Translations under genes and position numbers: made by a program | Notes under the pieces: model-generated | Databases searched by the model: none | Told to the model about the DNA's origin: nothing | What the model saw: only the letters and a program-made list of their open reading frames with translations | Shown here: positions 38,605 to 47,672 of the stretch, piece after piece | Layout: each line of letters opens with the position of its first letter | Position numbering within the stretch: the stretch's first letter is position 1 | Assembly (NCBI GenBank): GCA_965216955.1 | Contig: CBDCGV010000018.1 | Span: 62,001 to 126,000 of the forward strand | Direction: 5' to 3' | DNA length: 64,000 bases | From: CBDCGV01 sp965216955 | Lineage (GTDB): Bacteria; Bacteroidota; Bacteroidia; Chitinophagales; JADIYW01

Positions 38605-40254
38605 ATGAATTTTTATTTGATCAGCATATCATTTTTACTTTCTGTTTTGTCTTGCAACTTTGTGATGGCACAGGTAGATACAACGGATACAGATGATCTT
38701 CAAAATGAGCAGATTGATATTATTAAAGCATATGAACCTGTACTTATAAAAGCGAATAAATTGCTCTTTAGTGCTACTTTACCTGAAATAAAAGACGAAC
38801 AACAGGCCACCTTTAATTACAATGTACCTGTAAAGTTATTAGAGGTGAATTACGCTCCTTCAAAAATTAAACCTCTAGGAATTAAAGGTGAGGAGCCAGA
38901 AGAAGTGCCTATTATTTATTTAAAAGCGGGTTTTGGTAACTATGTAACCCCATTGATCGATTTAGAAATAGCTAATAAAAATACAGACAACTTCAAGGTT
39001 GGTTTAAATGTAAATCACCTGTCCTCAAATAGGCGAAAAATAGAAAATCAACGATTTAGTGAAACCAATTTTAAAGTTGAGGGGGCTTATTTTGTCAATA
39101 AAGAGATCACCGTTGGAGGAAGTGCTTTTTATGGAATTAATAACCGTTTTTTTTATGGTTATGATCATGATGCTTTTTCGTTTACAAAAGACGAAAGCAA
39201 GAATGGCTATACAACTGGAGGGGGGGGATTTTATGTGAAAGGAAAGCAAGAACGTTCTAATTTAGGTTATCATATAGACTTTGGAATTCAAAACACCAAA
39301 GATGGATATGACCATAAAAACTTAAATCTAGACATCGATCTCGGAGTAAAGAAGGAAATAAACAGATTTGCAGTTGGTGCGGATATTTTGTTGCATCATA
39401 ACATTTTTACAGATACTTCTAAAAATGGACGTTTTCTCTTGAATCTTAATCCTTATTTCGATTTTAATCATGAGCGTTTTTCTCTTAGAGGAGGGGGGCA
39501 TATTATCACGGATGATGGACAATTTCGTGTTTTACCTGATGTGAAGCTACGAACCGTATTAATTCGAGATAAGTTAGTGATGTATAATGAATGGGTGGGT
39601 AAAGTAAATAAGAATAATTTACAAACCATCTCAGAACAAAATCCTTACTTAGAGGAATTTCAGACCTATCAAAATGGCACGGAGGAACATCGAACTTTTA
39701 TCGGTTTAATGGGAAGCACTCCCATTGGAATTGATTTTGATACTCGCGTAACACAAGTCGTTTTAAGAGATCATCCCTTATTTCTAAATAATGATGTTTT
39801 TACTGGAGATTCGATTGATAGTCGAAAATTCCTGACAATTTATGATCCTAAACTTTCCGCGTGGAATGCTCACATAGGCTTAGGCTATAATCATAATGAC
39901 TTTTTGTTTTTTAGAACAACATTCGATTATTTCAACTATAATGCTACAGGAGCTGAAGCATGGCATTTACCACAATACCAGTTTAATGTAGCAGCCGTTT
40001 ATCACTTTGACAACAAGCTTATTCTAAAAGCAGATTTCTATACTTTAGCAGGAAAAAAAGCATTGTTAAGTGATGGTAATGTGGAAAAGCTTAAGGCCAC
40101 TGTGGATTTAAATTTCAGTGCAAATTATCATCTCAATAAATTTATTGCCTTCTTTGCTAATGTAAATAATGCACTGTCTTTAAAACGACCGCAGTATTAC
40201 AATTATGATAATTATGGATTTCAAGTAGTGGGGGGGGTGATTTTGTCCTATTGA
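38605..40254 (+). CDS. Outer-membrane beta-barrel protein (TonB-receptor-like, no plug)
   Basis: A 549-aa exported protein with a signal peptide ending FVMAQ, a short periplasmic segment with a conserved-looking IDIIKAYEPVLIKANK stretch, and then alternating amphipathic strands to a terminal aromatic strand (GGVILSY). It resembles proteins annotated in Flavobacteria as TonB-dependent receptors, but no plug domain or TonB box is seen. It is sandwiched between the TPR gene (8-bp gap) and the HU-SPOR gene (20-bp gap). The barrel call is confident and the function unknown. Confidence 0.8.
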   Translation: MNFYLISISFLLSVLSCNFVMAQVDTTDTDDLQNEQIDIIKAYEPVLIKANKLLFSATLPEIKDEQQATFNYNVPVKLLEVNYAPSKIKPLGIKGEEPEEVPIIYLKAGFGNYVTPLIDLEIANKNTDNFKVGLNVNHLSSNRRKIENQRFSETNFKVEGAYFVNKEITVGGSAFYGINNRFFYGYDHDAFSFTKDESKNGYTTGGGGFYVKGKQERSNLGYHIDFGIQNTKDGYDHKNLNLDIDLGVKKEINRFAVGADILLHHNIFTDTSKNGRFLLNLNPYFDFNHERFSLRGGGHIITDDGQFRVLPDVKLRTVLIRDKLVMYNEWVGKVNKNNLQTISEQNPYLEEFQTYQNGTEEHRTFIGLMGSTPIGIDFDTRVTQVVLRDHPLFLNNDVFTGDSIDSRKFLTIYDPKLSAWNAHIGLGYNHNDFLFFRTTFDYFNYNATGAEAWHLPQYQFNVAAVYHFDNKLILKADFYTLAGKKALLSDGNVEKLKATVDLNFSANYHLNKFIAFFANVNNALSLKRPQYYNYDNYGFQVVGGVILSY

Positions 40255-40274
40255 TTTATTATTATTAAAGTAGA

Positions 40275-41327
40275 ATGATAAATTACATTATAGATTTACT
40301 TAAGCACAATGATTGTGTAATAGTGCCTGGGCTTGGGGGCTTTATTAGTAATTATAGTACTGCGGAGATAGATCTAGGAAATAATTTGTTGCGTCCTCCG
40401 AGTAAAAAGACGGCCTTTAATAAGGTATTAAGAGAAAATGATGGGCTACTTCAAACCTATGTAGCAAAAAAAGAAAAGACTAGTCAGCGATTAGCACTCA
40501 AAAAAATTGAGCAATTTGTCCAAGATGTCAATAAAGAATTAGAAACTTACAAAAGTTATTCGTTTGAACAGCTTGGAAAGCTAATTTTAAACTCCGAAGA
40601 TAAAATTGAGTTTTATCCTTTAAAAAGTATAGATATAAGTTTGTTCAGCTATGGTCTACATTCAATAGCTATTCAACCTATTGAAAGATTAAAACAGCTT
40701 GAATCTCCAATAGAACCTATTTTACAAACTGTAGCAGTTAACAAAAATTCAAATGTTATTTACCCTCAGTGGTTTTTTAGAGTGGCTGCTGTTGTTGCTG
40801 TGCTTTTTTTAATTTCTACTTTGTTTTATAACATTAATACTGGTAATTATAAAACCAATGAGAGTTCATTTATTCCTATAGCAAATGAGCATGCCGAAGA
40901 AATGGAAATGGATGTTATTCCTGAAGGAAAATCATTCTCTTCTGCAAAAATTGAAAATGTTCTAGATCAGGTTCTAAATAAAGACTATACACTGGTTGAA
41001 GAAGAAGTTGAAGAAATAGTCGAATACAGCGAAATTAAGGAAGAAAAAAAGGCTGTTGCGCCTATTTATAAAAATCAGAATAATTACAATCCAAAAGTAA
41101 TGAATGGAGACTTTTTCATCATTGTTGGATCATTTTCTGACAGTTACAATGCAGATAAACACGCGGTTAGTTTAGAAAGAAAAGGATTCAACTCAGTTAC
41201 TTTACCAGGGCCTTCTGGTTTTACACGGGTTGGTATCAGCTTCGTTTATAGTGATAATAGTCCTAGTAAAGCGCTAAGTCAAGTTCGAAAGGAAGTAAAC
41301 AACCAGGCATGGATTCTGGAATATTAG
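40275..41327 (+). CDS. HU-domain/SPOR-domain membrane protein
   Basis: A 350-aa protein with three parts. The N-terminal ~140 residues are a CCDC81-type HU-like domain (HNDCVIVPGLGGFISNY, LRENDGLLQTYVA). A single membrane helix follows at about 165-185 (WFFRVAAVVAVLFLISTLFY). The C-terminal SPOR domain (FIIVGSFSDSYNADKHA) binds denuded glycan strands at the division septum. The topology places HU in the cytoplasm and SPOR in the periplasm, so it could link the nucleoid to the dividing wall. That link is an inference. It is cotranscribed with the barrel gene. Confidence 0.88.
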   Translation: MINYIIDLLKHNDCVIVPGLGGFISNYSTAEIDLGNNLLRPPSKKTAFNKVLRENDGLLQTYVAKKEKTSQRLALKKIEQFVQDVNKELETYKSYSFEQLGKLILNSEDKIEFYPLKSIDISLFSYGLHSIAIQPIERLKQLESPIEPILQTVAVNKNSNVIYPQWFFRVAAVVAVLFLISTLFYNINTGNYKTNESSFIPIANEHAEEMEMDVIPEGKSFSSAKIENVLDQVLNKDYTLVEEEVEEIVEYSEIKEEKKAVAPIYKNQNNYNPKVMNGDFFIIVGSFSDSYNADKHAVSLERKGFNSVTLPGPSGFTRVGISFVYSDNSPSKALSQVRKEVNNQAWILEY

Positions 41328-41345
41328 ACTGATCAAACCATTCTA

Positions 41346-41951
41346 TTGCAACTATCAATTGTTCTTAAGGCAATACTCACTGGATTATTAGTAAGCATAC
41401 TTATTGGTCCTATATTTATTACACTTATTGAACTAGCTATTCAAAAAGGTAGAAGAATTGCTCTTGTTTTCGCATCTGGTATATGGGTTACAGACATATT
41501 ATACATATATGCTGTTAACATAGGGTTGGGATATTTATCAGAAGATCCTTCCTATAGAATTACATTTGGTGTAATAGGAGGTGTGCTTATTAGTATTTTT
41601 GGGCTATACTCATTTTTTAATAAGCAGCATATAAAAAAGCCTCAGTTAAACATTAAAGATGCCATTAGTGCCTTTTTTAAAGGAGCGGCCATTAATGTAT
41701 TTAATCCCTTTGTATTAATGCTCTGGATAAGTTTGAATGCCTACTTACACAGTCAAGAAGCGTCAAATAATGATCAAATTGTTTTTTACGCGGCCATGCT
41801 TTTTGTAGTGGCTATATTAGATGTAATAAAAGCTTTTGGGGCAAAAAAATTGGCCACTCAATTAGCAAGTGAAAAGCTATTATTTGTAAGAAAAGTATCA
41901 GGCATCGCTTTAATAATATTTGGTATCATATTAATAATCAGAGTTTTATAG
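41346..41951 (+). CDS. LysE-family exporter
   Basis: A 201-aa membrane protein with about six helices. The N-terminal LLVSILIGPIFITLIELAIQKG stretch is the LysE/RhtB signature, which includes the conserved Gly-Pro. The family exports amino acids or other small solutes. It begins with TTG at 41346, 18 bp after the HU-SPOR gene, and probably ends that operon. Its last 6 bp overlap the end of the convergent AEC transporter gene. The substrate is unknown. Confidence 0.85.
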   Translation: MQLSIVLKAILTGLLVSILIGPIFITLIELAIQKGRRIALVFASGIWVTDILYIYAVNIGLGYLSEDPSYRITFGVIGGVLISIFGLYSFFNKQHIKKPQLNIKDAISAFFKGAAINVFNPFVLMLWISLNAYLHSQEASNNDQIVFYAAMLFVVAILDVIKAFGAKKLATQLASEKLLFVRKVSGIALIIFGIILIIRVL

Positions 41952-42845
41952 AACTACATTCCAAATATAGAGCGTTGCTAATGAAATAGGTATGCCATAA
42001 GTTGCTAAAGCATTTGCTAATTGTCCATCCAAATTGTACTCGTTAGCAATTATAGACGCGGTAATCATTGGTGGCATGGCACATTCTAAAACGGTCACCT
42101 CATACATAAAACCTGTCTTCTTCAAAACTATAAAAAGCAATATATAAACAATTAATGGCCCTATAATAAGCTTATAAAACAATCCTGAAACAAAAGCACT
42201 CCATCTAATATTTCCGGGATATACTTGGAACTGCAACCCCAAAGAGACTAAGGCTAATGGAACCATCCAACTTCCAATAATTTTCAAAATATTAATAGCG
42301 CATTGAGGCATTAAATCTATTGGGATAAACAAAGCAACGAGAAAAGCTAGAAAGGGAGGGAAGGCGATTAAACGTTTAAAAATAGAACTTATTCGAACTT
42401 TACCCCCTCCAAAAGTGGTTGCTAATAAAATACCTCCTGTCGATAGCATTAAAAAAGTGCCCGGTTGATCCACTAAGATGGCATATTGCAGGCTCTCTTC
42501 TCCAAACAAATAGGTCATTATGGGATATCCAACAAAAGAAGTATTACCCAAACCACACACTAATACTAAGCAAGCAAAAGTAGCTTTCCCAAAATTGAAA
42601 TGCCGTTTAAATAAATAAGCAAATGGAAAAGCAGCTATAAACATTATCCAAGCAGATACAATGGGTAATAAGATAGAACTTTCGAAACTTAAACTTGGAA
42701 TGGTATATAATGTAATAGCTGGTAGTGGTAAATAGATTATAAATTTATTTATCCATTGGAAGCTCTGTCTAGGCATGCCCGGAATATACCTTAAGAAATA
42801 GCCCCCTACAATACAAATTAAATAAAATAGAATTTGACTCGACAT
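41946..42845 (-). CDS. AEC (auxin efflux carrier) family transporter
   Basis: A 299-aa protein with about ten membrane helices in the inverted-repeat pattern of the AEC/bile-acid-anion family. Conserved features include GLGNTSFVGYPI in the first half and ECAMPPMITASIIANEY in the second, each giving the broken-helix crossover. Bacterial members carry malonate, malate or similar anions, but the substrate here is not evident. It is convergent with the LysE-family gene and monocistronic. Confidence 0.88.
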   Translation of the reverse strand: MSSQILFYLICIVGGYFLRYIPGMPRQSFQWINKFIIYLPLPAITLYTIPSLSFESSILLPIVSAWIMFIAAFPFAYLFKRHFNFGKATFACLVLVCGLGNTSFVGYPIMTYLFGEESLQYAILVDQPGTFLMLSTGGILLATTFGGGKVRISSIFKRLIAFPPFLAFLVALFIPIDLMPQCAINILKIIGSWMVPLALVSLGLQFQVYPGNIRWSAFVSGLFYKLIIGPLIVYILLFIVLKKTGFMYEVTVLECAMPPMITASIIANEYNLDGQLANALATYGIPISLATLYIWNVVL

Positions 42846-42876
42846 TTGGATACGAATATATTGAAGTTGCTACTTA

Positions 42877-44040
42877 TTAAAAGCCAACTGAATTTTTATT
42901 ATTTTTTTTGCTCCCTTCATAAATCTCATATTTCACCAAACGGCATTCCAAAGCACCATTTTGTATTGGTATCCGGCGACTTGCCTTTAATCCTACTTTT
43001 TTAATTCCGTCTAAATCGGATGTAATTATCCAGGCAGTGGTATTTTTAAAATTTTGCTTAAGTGTATCTCCAATTTGTTTATAAAAATCTTCTACGGGTA
43101 TTTGTAATCTTTCCCCATACGGTGGATTGAAGATTATAAATGCGGGGCCCTCTGGCTTTTGAACTTTAAAAAAAGACTCCTTATATAGTTCTATATAATC
43201 ATCGAGTAAAGCAATTCTTACATTTTTTGAAGTATCATTAATAGCCTTACTAGAAATATCAAATCCTAAATATTTTACAGCACTATCTCGAATTCTTTTC
43301 TCAGTAGAAGTTTTAATCAATTCAAACAGATGCTCATCATAATCCTTCCACCTCATAAATTGAAAATATCGTCGCTTGTGTTGCGGCGGAATATTCATAG
43401 CCATCATTACTGCCTCTATCAAGAAGGTTCCTGACCCACACATTGGGTCAATAAAATTACTCCGACCGTCCCATTGCGCCAGTTTTAAAAGCCCTGCTGC
43501 TAAAACCTCATTAATAGGTGCCTCTTGAGTAGCAAACCTATAGCCTCTTTTAAATAATGCCTCACCAGAACTATCCGAGAGAATAGTTACTTTTTCTCTA
43601 TTTATATGAACATGAATTTTTAAATCAGGTTGTGTCTTATCAATACTAGGCCTATCTCCAAGCTCATCTCTAATTTTATCAACAATAGCATCTTTCGCTC
43701 TTAATGAAACATAATGAGAATTTTTAAAAATAGGGGAGTTGACAACAGAGGAAATAACAAATGTGCTCTTGTCATCTAAATAGTCTTCCCAATTAAAATT
43801 ATAAAGGTTTCTATAAAACTGTTGTTCATCTCTAGCTTTAAACTCTAAAATAGGTTTTAGAATACAAAGTGCAGTTCTTAAACAAAAATTGGCTTTATAC
43901 ATAAAACCTTTATCACCATAAAAACTTACATTCCTTATACCCGGAATTACTTTTTGCCCTCCTAAGTTCCTAATTTCCTCAGCTAATACATCTTCTAACC
44001 CTCTAAAGGTCTTTGCAATCATTTTATAATTCTCTTCCAT
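42877..44040 (-). CDS. THUMP-domain class I RNA methyltransferase (RlmL N-terminal type)
   Basis: A 387-aa protein with a THUMP domain (about 50-160) and a Rossmann methyltransferase domain. FIDPMCGSGTFLIEA binds S-adenosylmethionine and FNPPYGER is the catalytic N/DPPY motif for N2-guanine methylation. It corresponds to the first half of E. coli RlmL, which makes m2G2445 in 23S rRNA; the second half is absent, as is usual in Bacteroidota. It follows the DUF2461 gene by 8 bp, so the two are probably cotranscribed. Confidence 0.9.
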   Translation of the reverse strand: MEENYKMIAKTFRGLEDVLAEEIRNLGGQKVIPGIRNVSFYGDKGFMYKANFCLRTALCILKPILEFKARDEQQFYRNLYNFNWEDYLDDKSTFVISSVVNSPIFKNSHYVSLRAKDAIVDKIRDELGDRPSIDKTQPDLKIHVHINREKVTILSDSSGEALFKRGYRFATQEAPINEVLAAGLLKLAQWDGRSNFIDPMCGSGTFLIEAVMMAMNIPPQHKRRYFQFMRWKDYDEHLFELIKTSTEKRIRDSAVKYLGFDISSKAINDTSKNVRIALLDDYIELYKESFFKVQKPEGPAFIIFNPPYGERLQIPVEDFYKQIGDTLKQNFKNTTAWIITSDLDGIKKVGLKASRRIPIQNGALECRLVKYEIYEGSKKNNKNSVGF

Positions 44041-44048
44041 AACATAAA

Positions 44049-44738
44049 TTAGATTATGCGCTCTCCATTTAGATTAGTCGTCAATATTTCACTCATATAA
44101 TTAAAAAAAGGCCTCATTTGCTTATACGTATCTACAACATGTTCTATAAAATCAGGTTCAAGTACTTCTTGATCACTAAAATTTCGAATGAGTAAAAATT
44201 GTTTATGTCTCAACAGGTCTATTGAAGGATGATCTTTAGAATATCCTCTTGGCGCAGTTTTTACTTTTTCTCCTGTAAGCCCTGTAAAATAGTGTTTGAA
44301 CTTTTTTGAAGTTATAATTTGCCTTAATTCTGTATCATCAGCATCTATTTCATCTCTTATTCTTTTCAGATCTGCCGAGTTAGGTCCCCAAAAACCTCCT
44401 CCCAATAACGATCCCCCAGGTTCTATTCTAAAATAATAACCGCCTCTTAATGCTTTGGTTGCTCTACGTAAATAGCCACTCCAATGTGTATTATATGGTG
44501 TCTTGTTTTTTGAAAATCGTACATCTCTATAAATTCTATAAAGCGCTTTTTTTCCTGAAGGTGTTTCAATATGATCCGTTTTATTCATTTTTTGAATAAG
44601 CAGTTCTGCAAAGTTGACAATAGGCGCCCTTGCTAGCAGGTATTTATCTTTATGATCATTAAACCATACTCTGTTATTGTTCTTATTTAGTTCTTTTAAA
44701 AAGGATAAACTAGTTTTTGGAATGAGAACCTCTTTCAT
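44049..44738 (-). CDS. DUF2461 domain protein
   Basis: A 229-aa protein matching the DUF2461 (TIGR02453) family. FLKELNKNNNRVWFNDHKDKY at the start, YRDVRFSKNKTPYNTH in the middle, and GGGFWGP are the characteristic blocks. The family is conserved in many bacteria and its function is unknown. A -7 element ends 4 bp before its ATG, so its message is predicted to be leaderless. It is upstream of the RlmL-like gene and divergent, with only 26 bp between, from DUF6495. Confidence 0.9.
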   Translation of the reverse strand: MKEVLIPKTSLSFLKELNKNNNRVWFNDHKDKYLLARAPIVNFAELLIQKMNKTDHIETPSGKKALYRIYRDVRFSKNKTPYNTHWSGYLRRATKALRGGYYFRIEPGGSLLGGGFWGPNSADLKRIRDEIDADDTELRQIITSKKFKHYFTGLTGEKVKTAPRGYSKDHPSIDLLRHKQFLLIRNFSDQEVLEPDFIEHVVDTYKQMRPFFNYMSEILTTNLNGERII

Positions 44739-44742
44739 GGCG

Positions 44743-44750
44743 CAAAGTTA
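44743..44750 (-). promoter_or_regulatory. -7 element TAnnTTTG of the DUF2461-RlmL operon
   Basis: TAACTTTG on the minus strand is followed by CGCC and then the ATG at 44738. This is the same 4-base spacing as upstream of the Nramp-like gene and implies transcription beginning at the start codon. Confidence 0.5.
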
Positions 44751-44764
44751 TATAAATTAGTGGT

Positions 44765-45220
44765 GTGCGTTTTAGAAGACTTACAAAAGAAGAATTGTAT
44801 CCTTTAGAAAAAGAATTTGTTCAATTTCTAATTGTAAACGGTATTGATGCACAAGAATGGCAAAACATTAAAGACCATGAACAAGAAAAAGCATCTTCGT
44901 TAATAGAAATCTTTAGCGATCATGTTTTTGAAACTGTATTAAAGAAAATTGACTTTTTGGAACTAAGAGGAGATAAACATTTGCAAATACTCCATTGTAA
45001 GCAAGAAAAGATCGAAATTATTGAATTAACCGCTTCGGAAAAAGACTTTTCTTTTAAGAAAAATATGTATAATTCTTCCTTTCATAAACTTTATAAGTCA
45101 CAGCGCTCAAAACGGTATGGGGAAGATCGCTTAAAAGACATTTTCTCTTTAACTGAAAAGGGCTACAAAATAACGAATGGAACACTTTTCAATACGCTTA
45201 AACAACAAAACAATGGGTAA
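44765..45220 (+). CDS. DUF6495 family protein
   Basis: A 151-aa soluble protein beginning MRFRRLTKEELYPLEKEFVQ, the signature N-terminus of a short family conserved across Bacteroidota (DUF6495). The start codon is GTG at 44765. No catalytic motif is evident and the function is unknown. Its 3' end overlaps the start of a mini-Smr gene by 8 bp, so the two are probably translated together. The pairing may mean a shared nucleic-acid-related role, which is an inference. Confidence 0.85.
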   Translation: MRFRRLTKEELYPLEKEFVQFLIVNGIDAQEWQNIKDHEQEKASSLIEIFSDHVFETVLKKIDFLELRGDKHLQILHCKQEKIEIIELTASEKDFSFKKNMYNSSFHKLYKSQRSKRYGEDRLKDIFSLTEKGYKITNGTLFNTLKQQNNG

Positions 45221-45467
45221 ACTTAAGCTTGATTTACATAACATTTATAATAAGGGAAAGCAAATTGATGAAGCACTTGAAAACATAATTCAAGAAGCCA
45301 TTGATAAGCGCATTAAGGAAGTAGAGATAATTCCAGGAAAGGGGAGTGGGCAGTTAAAGAAGAAAGTACTTCGTTTTTTACAAAGACCCGATATTAAGCC
45401 ACATTATCATAGAATTGTAAAGGATAGTAAAAACTTTGGACGCCTATTCGTTTACTTTAAGTTTTAG
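45213..45467 (+). CDS. Minimal Smr-domain protein
   Basis: An 84-aa protein that is essentially a bare Smr domain: KLDLHNIY near the start (the DLH motif) and IIPGKGSGQLKKKV (here PGKGSG replaces the usual HGxGxG). The His of the second motif is Pro, so its nuclease activity may be altered. I choose ATG 45213 over 45177 because the domain starts immediately after it and it overlaps the previous stop in the usual coupled way. It converges on the broken terC gene. Confidence 0.8.
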   Translation: MGKLKLDLHNIYNKGKQIDEALENIIQEAIDKRIKEVEIIPGKGSGQLKKKVLRFLQRPDIKPHYHRIVKDSKNFGRLFVYFKF

Positions 45468-46236
45468 CTTTATGCTTTTCTAGTTCTTTAGATATCTTTC
45501 TCTGATATCGGCTCTGAACAACATCTACAATCACTAATATTCCTAGAACAAAATAAAAGGTTGTTTTACTCATGGGTGTAATATGACTTCCAAATAATTC
45601 AATATGTGCCAAATGTCCGCCTTCAGAAACCAGCATCACACCTACCAAAAAAAGAATAAATAACCCAAGGACTTCATACATTCTATTTTTTTGGAGGAAA
45701 GTAGACACTTTTTCGGATAGCCAAATCCATCAGAATACCACCTACAATAATGGCACATGCCATTACCCAAAAAGTATCTGTTAGTGCCATAGCACTTAAT
45801 ATTGAATCAAATGAAAAAACAAGATTCATCAAAACAATCATTAGAATTACGCTAGTTAAACTTTTTTTAGGTTGCTGGTCTATATGCGCGTTTTCATCTT
45901 CTATAGACATCATGTGCCAGATCTCTTTAACTGCTGTATAGATGATAAAGATACCTCCCAGTAAAACAATTAAACTATGAAATATTAAAACTACCTTCAA
46001 AAAAGCCCATTTCCATGTATGCCAAAAATAGGATCTTGGAAATACTTAATAAGATTTACCAATAGGAAGAGAAGGCCAATTCTTAGAATAATAGCAATTC
46101 CAATACCCAGCGTTCTTACCATATTTTGTTTTTCTTTAGGAGCTCGCTTTGACTCTAAAGAGATATACAATAAATTATCGAAGCCCAATACGGCCTGTAA
46201 GAGAATGAGCATCCCTAGTGTTAAAATATCTTCCAT
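45457..46236 (-). pseudogene. TerC-family membrane protein, broken by three indels
   Basis: Three consecutive frames (46236-45997, 46000-45683, 45708-45457) together make one TerC protein of about 258 aa: AVLGFDNLLYISLESKRAP, then LVFSFDSILSAMALTD, then STFLQKNRMYEVLGLF. TerC proteins move metals, often Mn2+, across the membrane. Removing one T from the minus-strand T6 at 45999-46004 restores EGSFN, and removing one base near 45980-45986 then rejoins HSLIVLLGG. Removing one G at 45727-45728 restores MIWLSEKVSTF. All three lesions are single-base insertions. It is either a recent pseudogene or a site of sequencing errors. Confidence 0.85.
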
Positions 46237-46318
46237 GTGATATAATTATTTTGGGATGTTAAAATAAACAACCTAGAGGTTATTGAATATAGATTCAGGA
46301 TATTTTAATCAACAATCT

Positions 46319-47611
46319 TTATTGGTCAACGGTGTAAGTACGATTAAAGTTAGAGGGATCACTTACTGTCGAGTTGTCTAAGCGCACATAAGCTACCGCA
46401 TAAATACCTTTAGAGGCACTTGCTTTCACGGCAGTAATGTGTCCTGTAGCAAAATAGCCACTGGTATAATCTTTTATTCCATAGGGCATCACATTAGTTG
46501 TTACCCGAAAATGTTGGTGTCCGGAGAACATAACAGGTTCATGAGAATCTTCAAAAATATCCAAGAATGATTTTCTCAATCCATCAGGAGTTCCCCCCAG
46601 ATAATCATTCCACCAGCGATCACTTGTATTGATAGGGTAGTGCTGAACAACGACATGTTGGCGCTCAGCGGCAGAAGAGGCATCACAGATTTTTTGAAAC
46701 CACGGAAGTGCCTTAGTAGGAAAGTAAGTGGCTGGTCCTGTTGCAAATAAAGATTCAAAATTAACCATCGCAATTGGTTGGTGAATAAAGTTATTTAATA
46801 CACTAAATTGCAGCCCTTTATATGAAAATGAATAATGAAAATCCGCACTCGTAACTAAAGGTAGCCATGTTGTATTTCGTGGAAAAGTAATAGATCTATT
46901 ACCCACTTGATTGGTCTTTTTAACACTTTGATGATATCGGTTTCTAATAAAATCGACAGTTCCTAAATTGCTAACTAGCCCACCTAAATTATGTCCATAA
47001 ACCCCTGGATCCCATTCATATGGGTCCCAATCATGATTGCCATGTCCGGGAAAAAATAAGATATCACTATCCAATAAATCAAAAAGTTGGCGCGTATTCC
47101 TATTGATTTCCCAATTTTCAGTTCCAGGACCAAAAGAGCGATCTTTATTAATATCACCTGCTAAGAAGACCATTTCTGGCTTTGTAATTTTTTTACTTTC
47201 ATCAACCTCAAAATTTCCGGAAACAAACTCTAGGTCTAGTGATTCTACATCATTTATCTTATTAATCCAGTTTTCTAACTGCTCATAGGTATTTCCTCTC
47301 ATCGACAATTCACTATCTCCAATAACAAAAAAGACAAAAGGTTCATCACTGGTCGCCATTCTCGCGTTATTCGCCGTTTGATTCAATTCATCAATTGAGG
47401 CCATTGTTTTCTCTTCATCTGTCATTTGCTTTTCCAATTGGGCAAGCACCTCGTTGAATTCGTCATTACTATATAATAGATCTAAAAATTCCTTTTTCTC
47501 TTTATCATTGATAGACGACTGAGCCACATCCTCATCTTGAGTACAAGAAGCGACAAAAATTAAAGTTATTAGGATTAGGGCAGCTCTTTTTATTATTGAG
47601 AACCTATACAT
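46319..47611 (-). CDS. Lipoprotein metallophosphoesterase (calcineurin-like)
   Basis: A 430-aa secreted lipoprotein: the lipobox is LIFVASC near residue 22, followed by a charged helical linker to about 80. The calcineurin-like motifs follow in order: FFVIGDSEL, FLAGDIN, FPGHGNHDWD (GNHD), VVQHYPI and FSGHQHF (GHxH). These bind a two-metal centre for phosphoester hydrolysis. The substrate is unknown; nucleotides or phospholipids are typical. It is monocistronic, with a -7 element about 28 bp upstream. Confidence 0.88.
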   Translation of the reverse strand: MYRFSIIKRAALILITLIFVASCTQDEDVAQSSINDKEKKEFLDLLYSNDEFNEVLAQLEKQMTDEEKTMASIDELNQTANNARMATSDEPFVFFVIGDSELSMRGNTYEQLENWINKINDVESLDLEFVSGNFEVDESKKITKPEMVFLAGDINKDRSFGPGTENWEINRNTRQLFDLLDSDILFFPGHGNHDWDPYEWDPGVYGHNLGGLVSNLGTVDFIRNRYHQSVKKTNQVGNRSITFPRNTTWLPLVTSADFHYSFSYKGLQFSVLNNFIHQPIAMVNFESLFATGPATYFPTKALPWFQKICDASSAAERQHVVVQHYPINTSDRWWNDYLGGTPDGLRKSFLDIFEDSHEPVMFSGHQHFRVTTNVMPYGIKDYTSGYFATGHITAVKASASKGIYAVAYVRLDNSTVSDPSNFNRTYTVDQ

Positions 47612-47638
47612 AAGTAGATAATTTTCTTGAAGTTAAAA

Positions 47639-47646
47639 CAAATTTA
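47639..47646 (-). promoter_or_regulatory. -7 element TAnnTTTG of the phosphoesterase gene
   Basis: TAAATTTG on the minus strand lies 27 bp upstream of the ATG at 47611, giving a predicted leader of roughly 24 bases. The upstream helicase gene ends at 47673, so the element sits in the short gap between the two. Confidence 0.4.
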
Positions 47647-47672
47647 AAAAAACATAAATTAAATTGACTCTT

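Noticed and set aside
45999..46004. Programmed -1 frameshift in terC at CTTTTTTGA
   Set aside because: A P-site slip on TTT before TGA could reach the second frame, but it would not restore the conserved EGSFN segment and a second break remains at 45727. Indels explain the data better.
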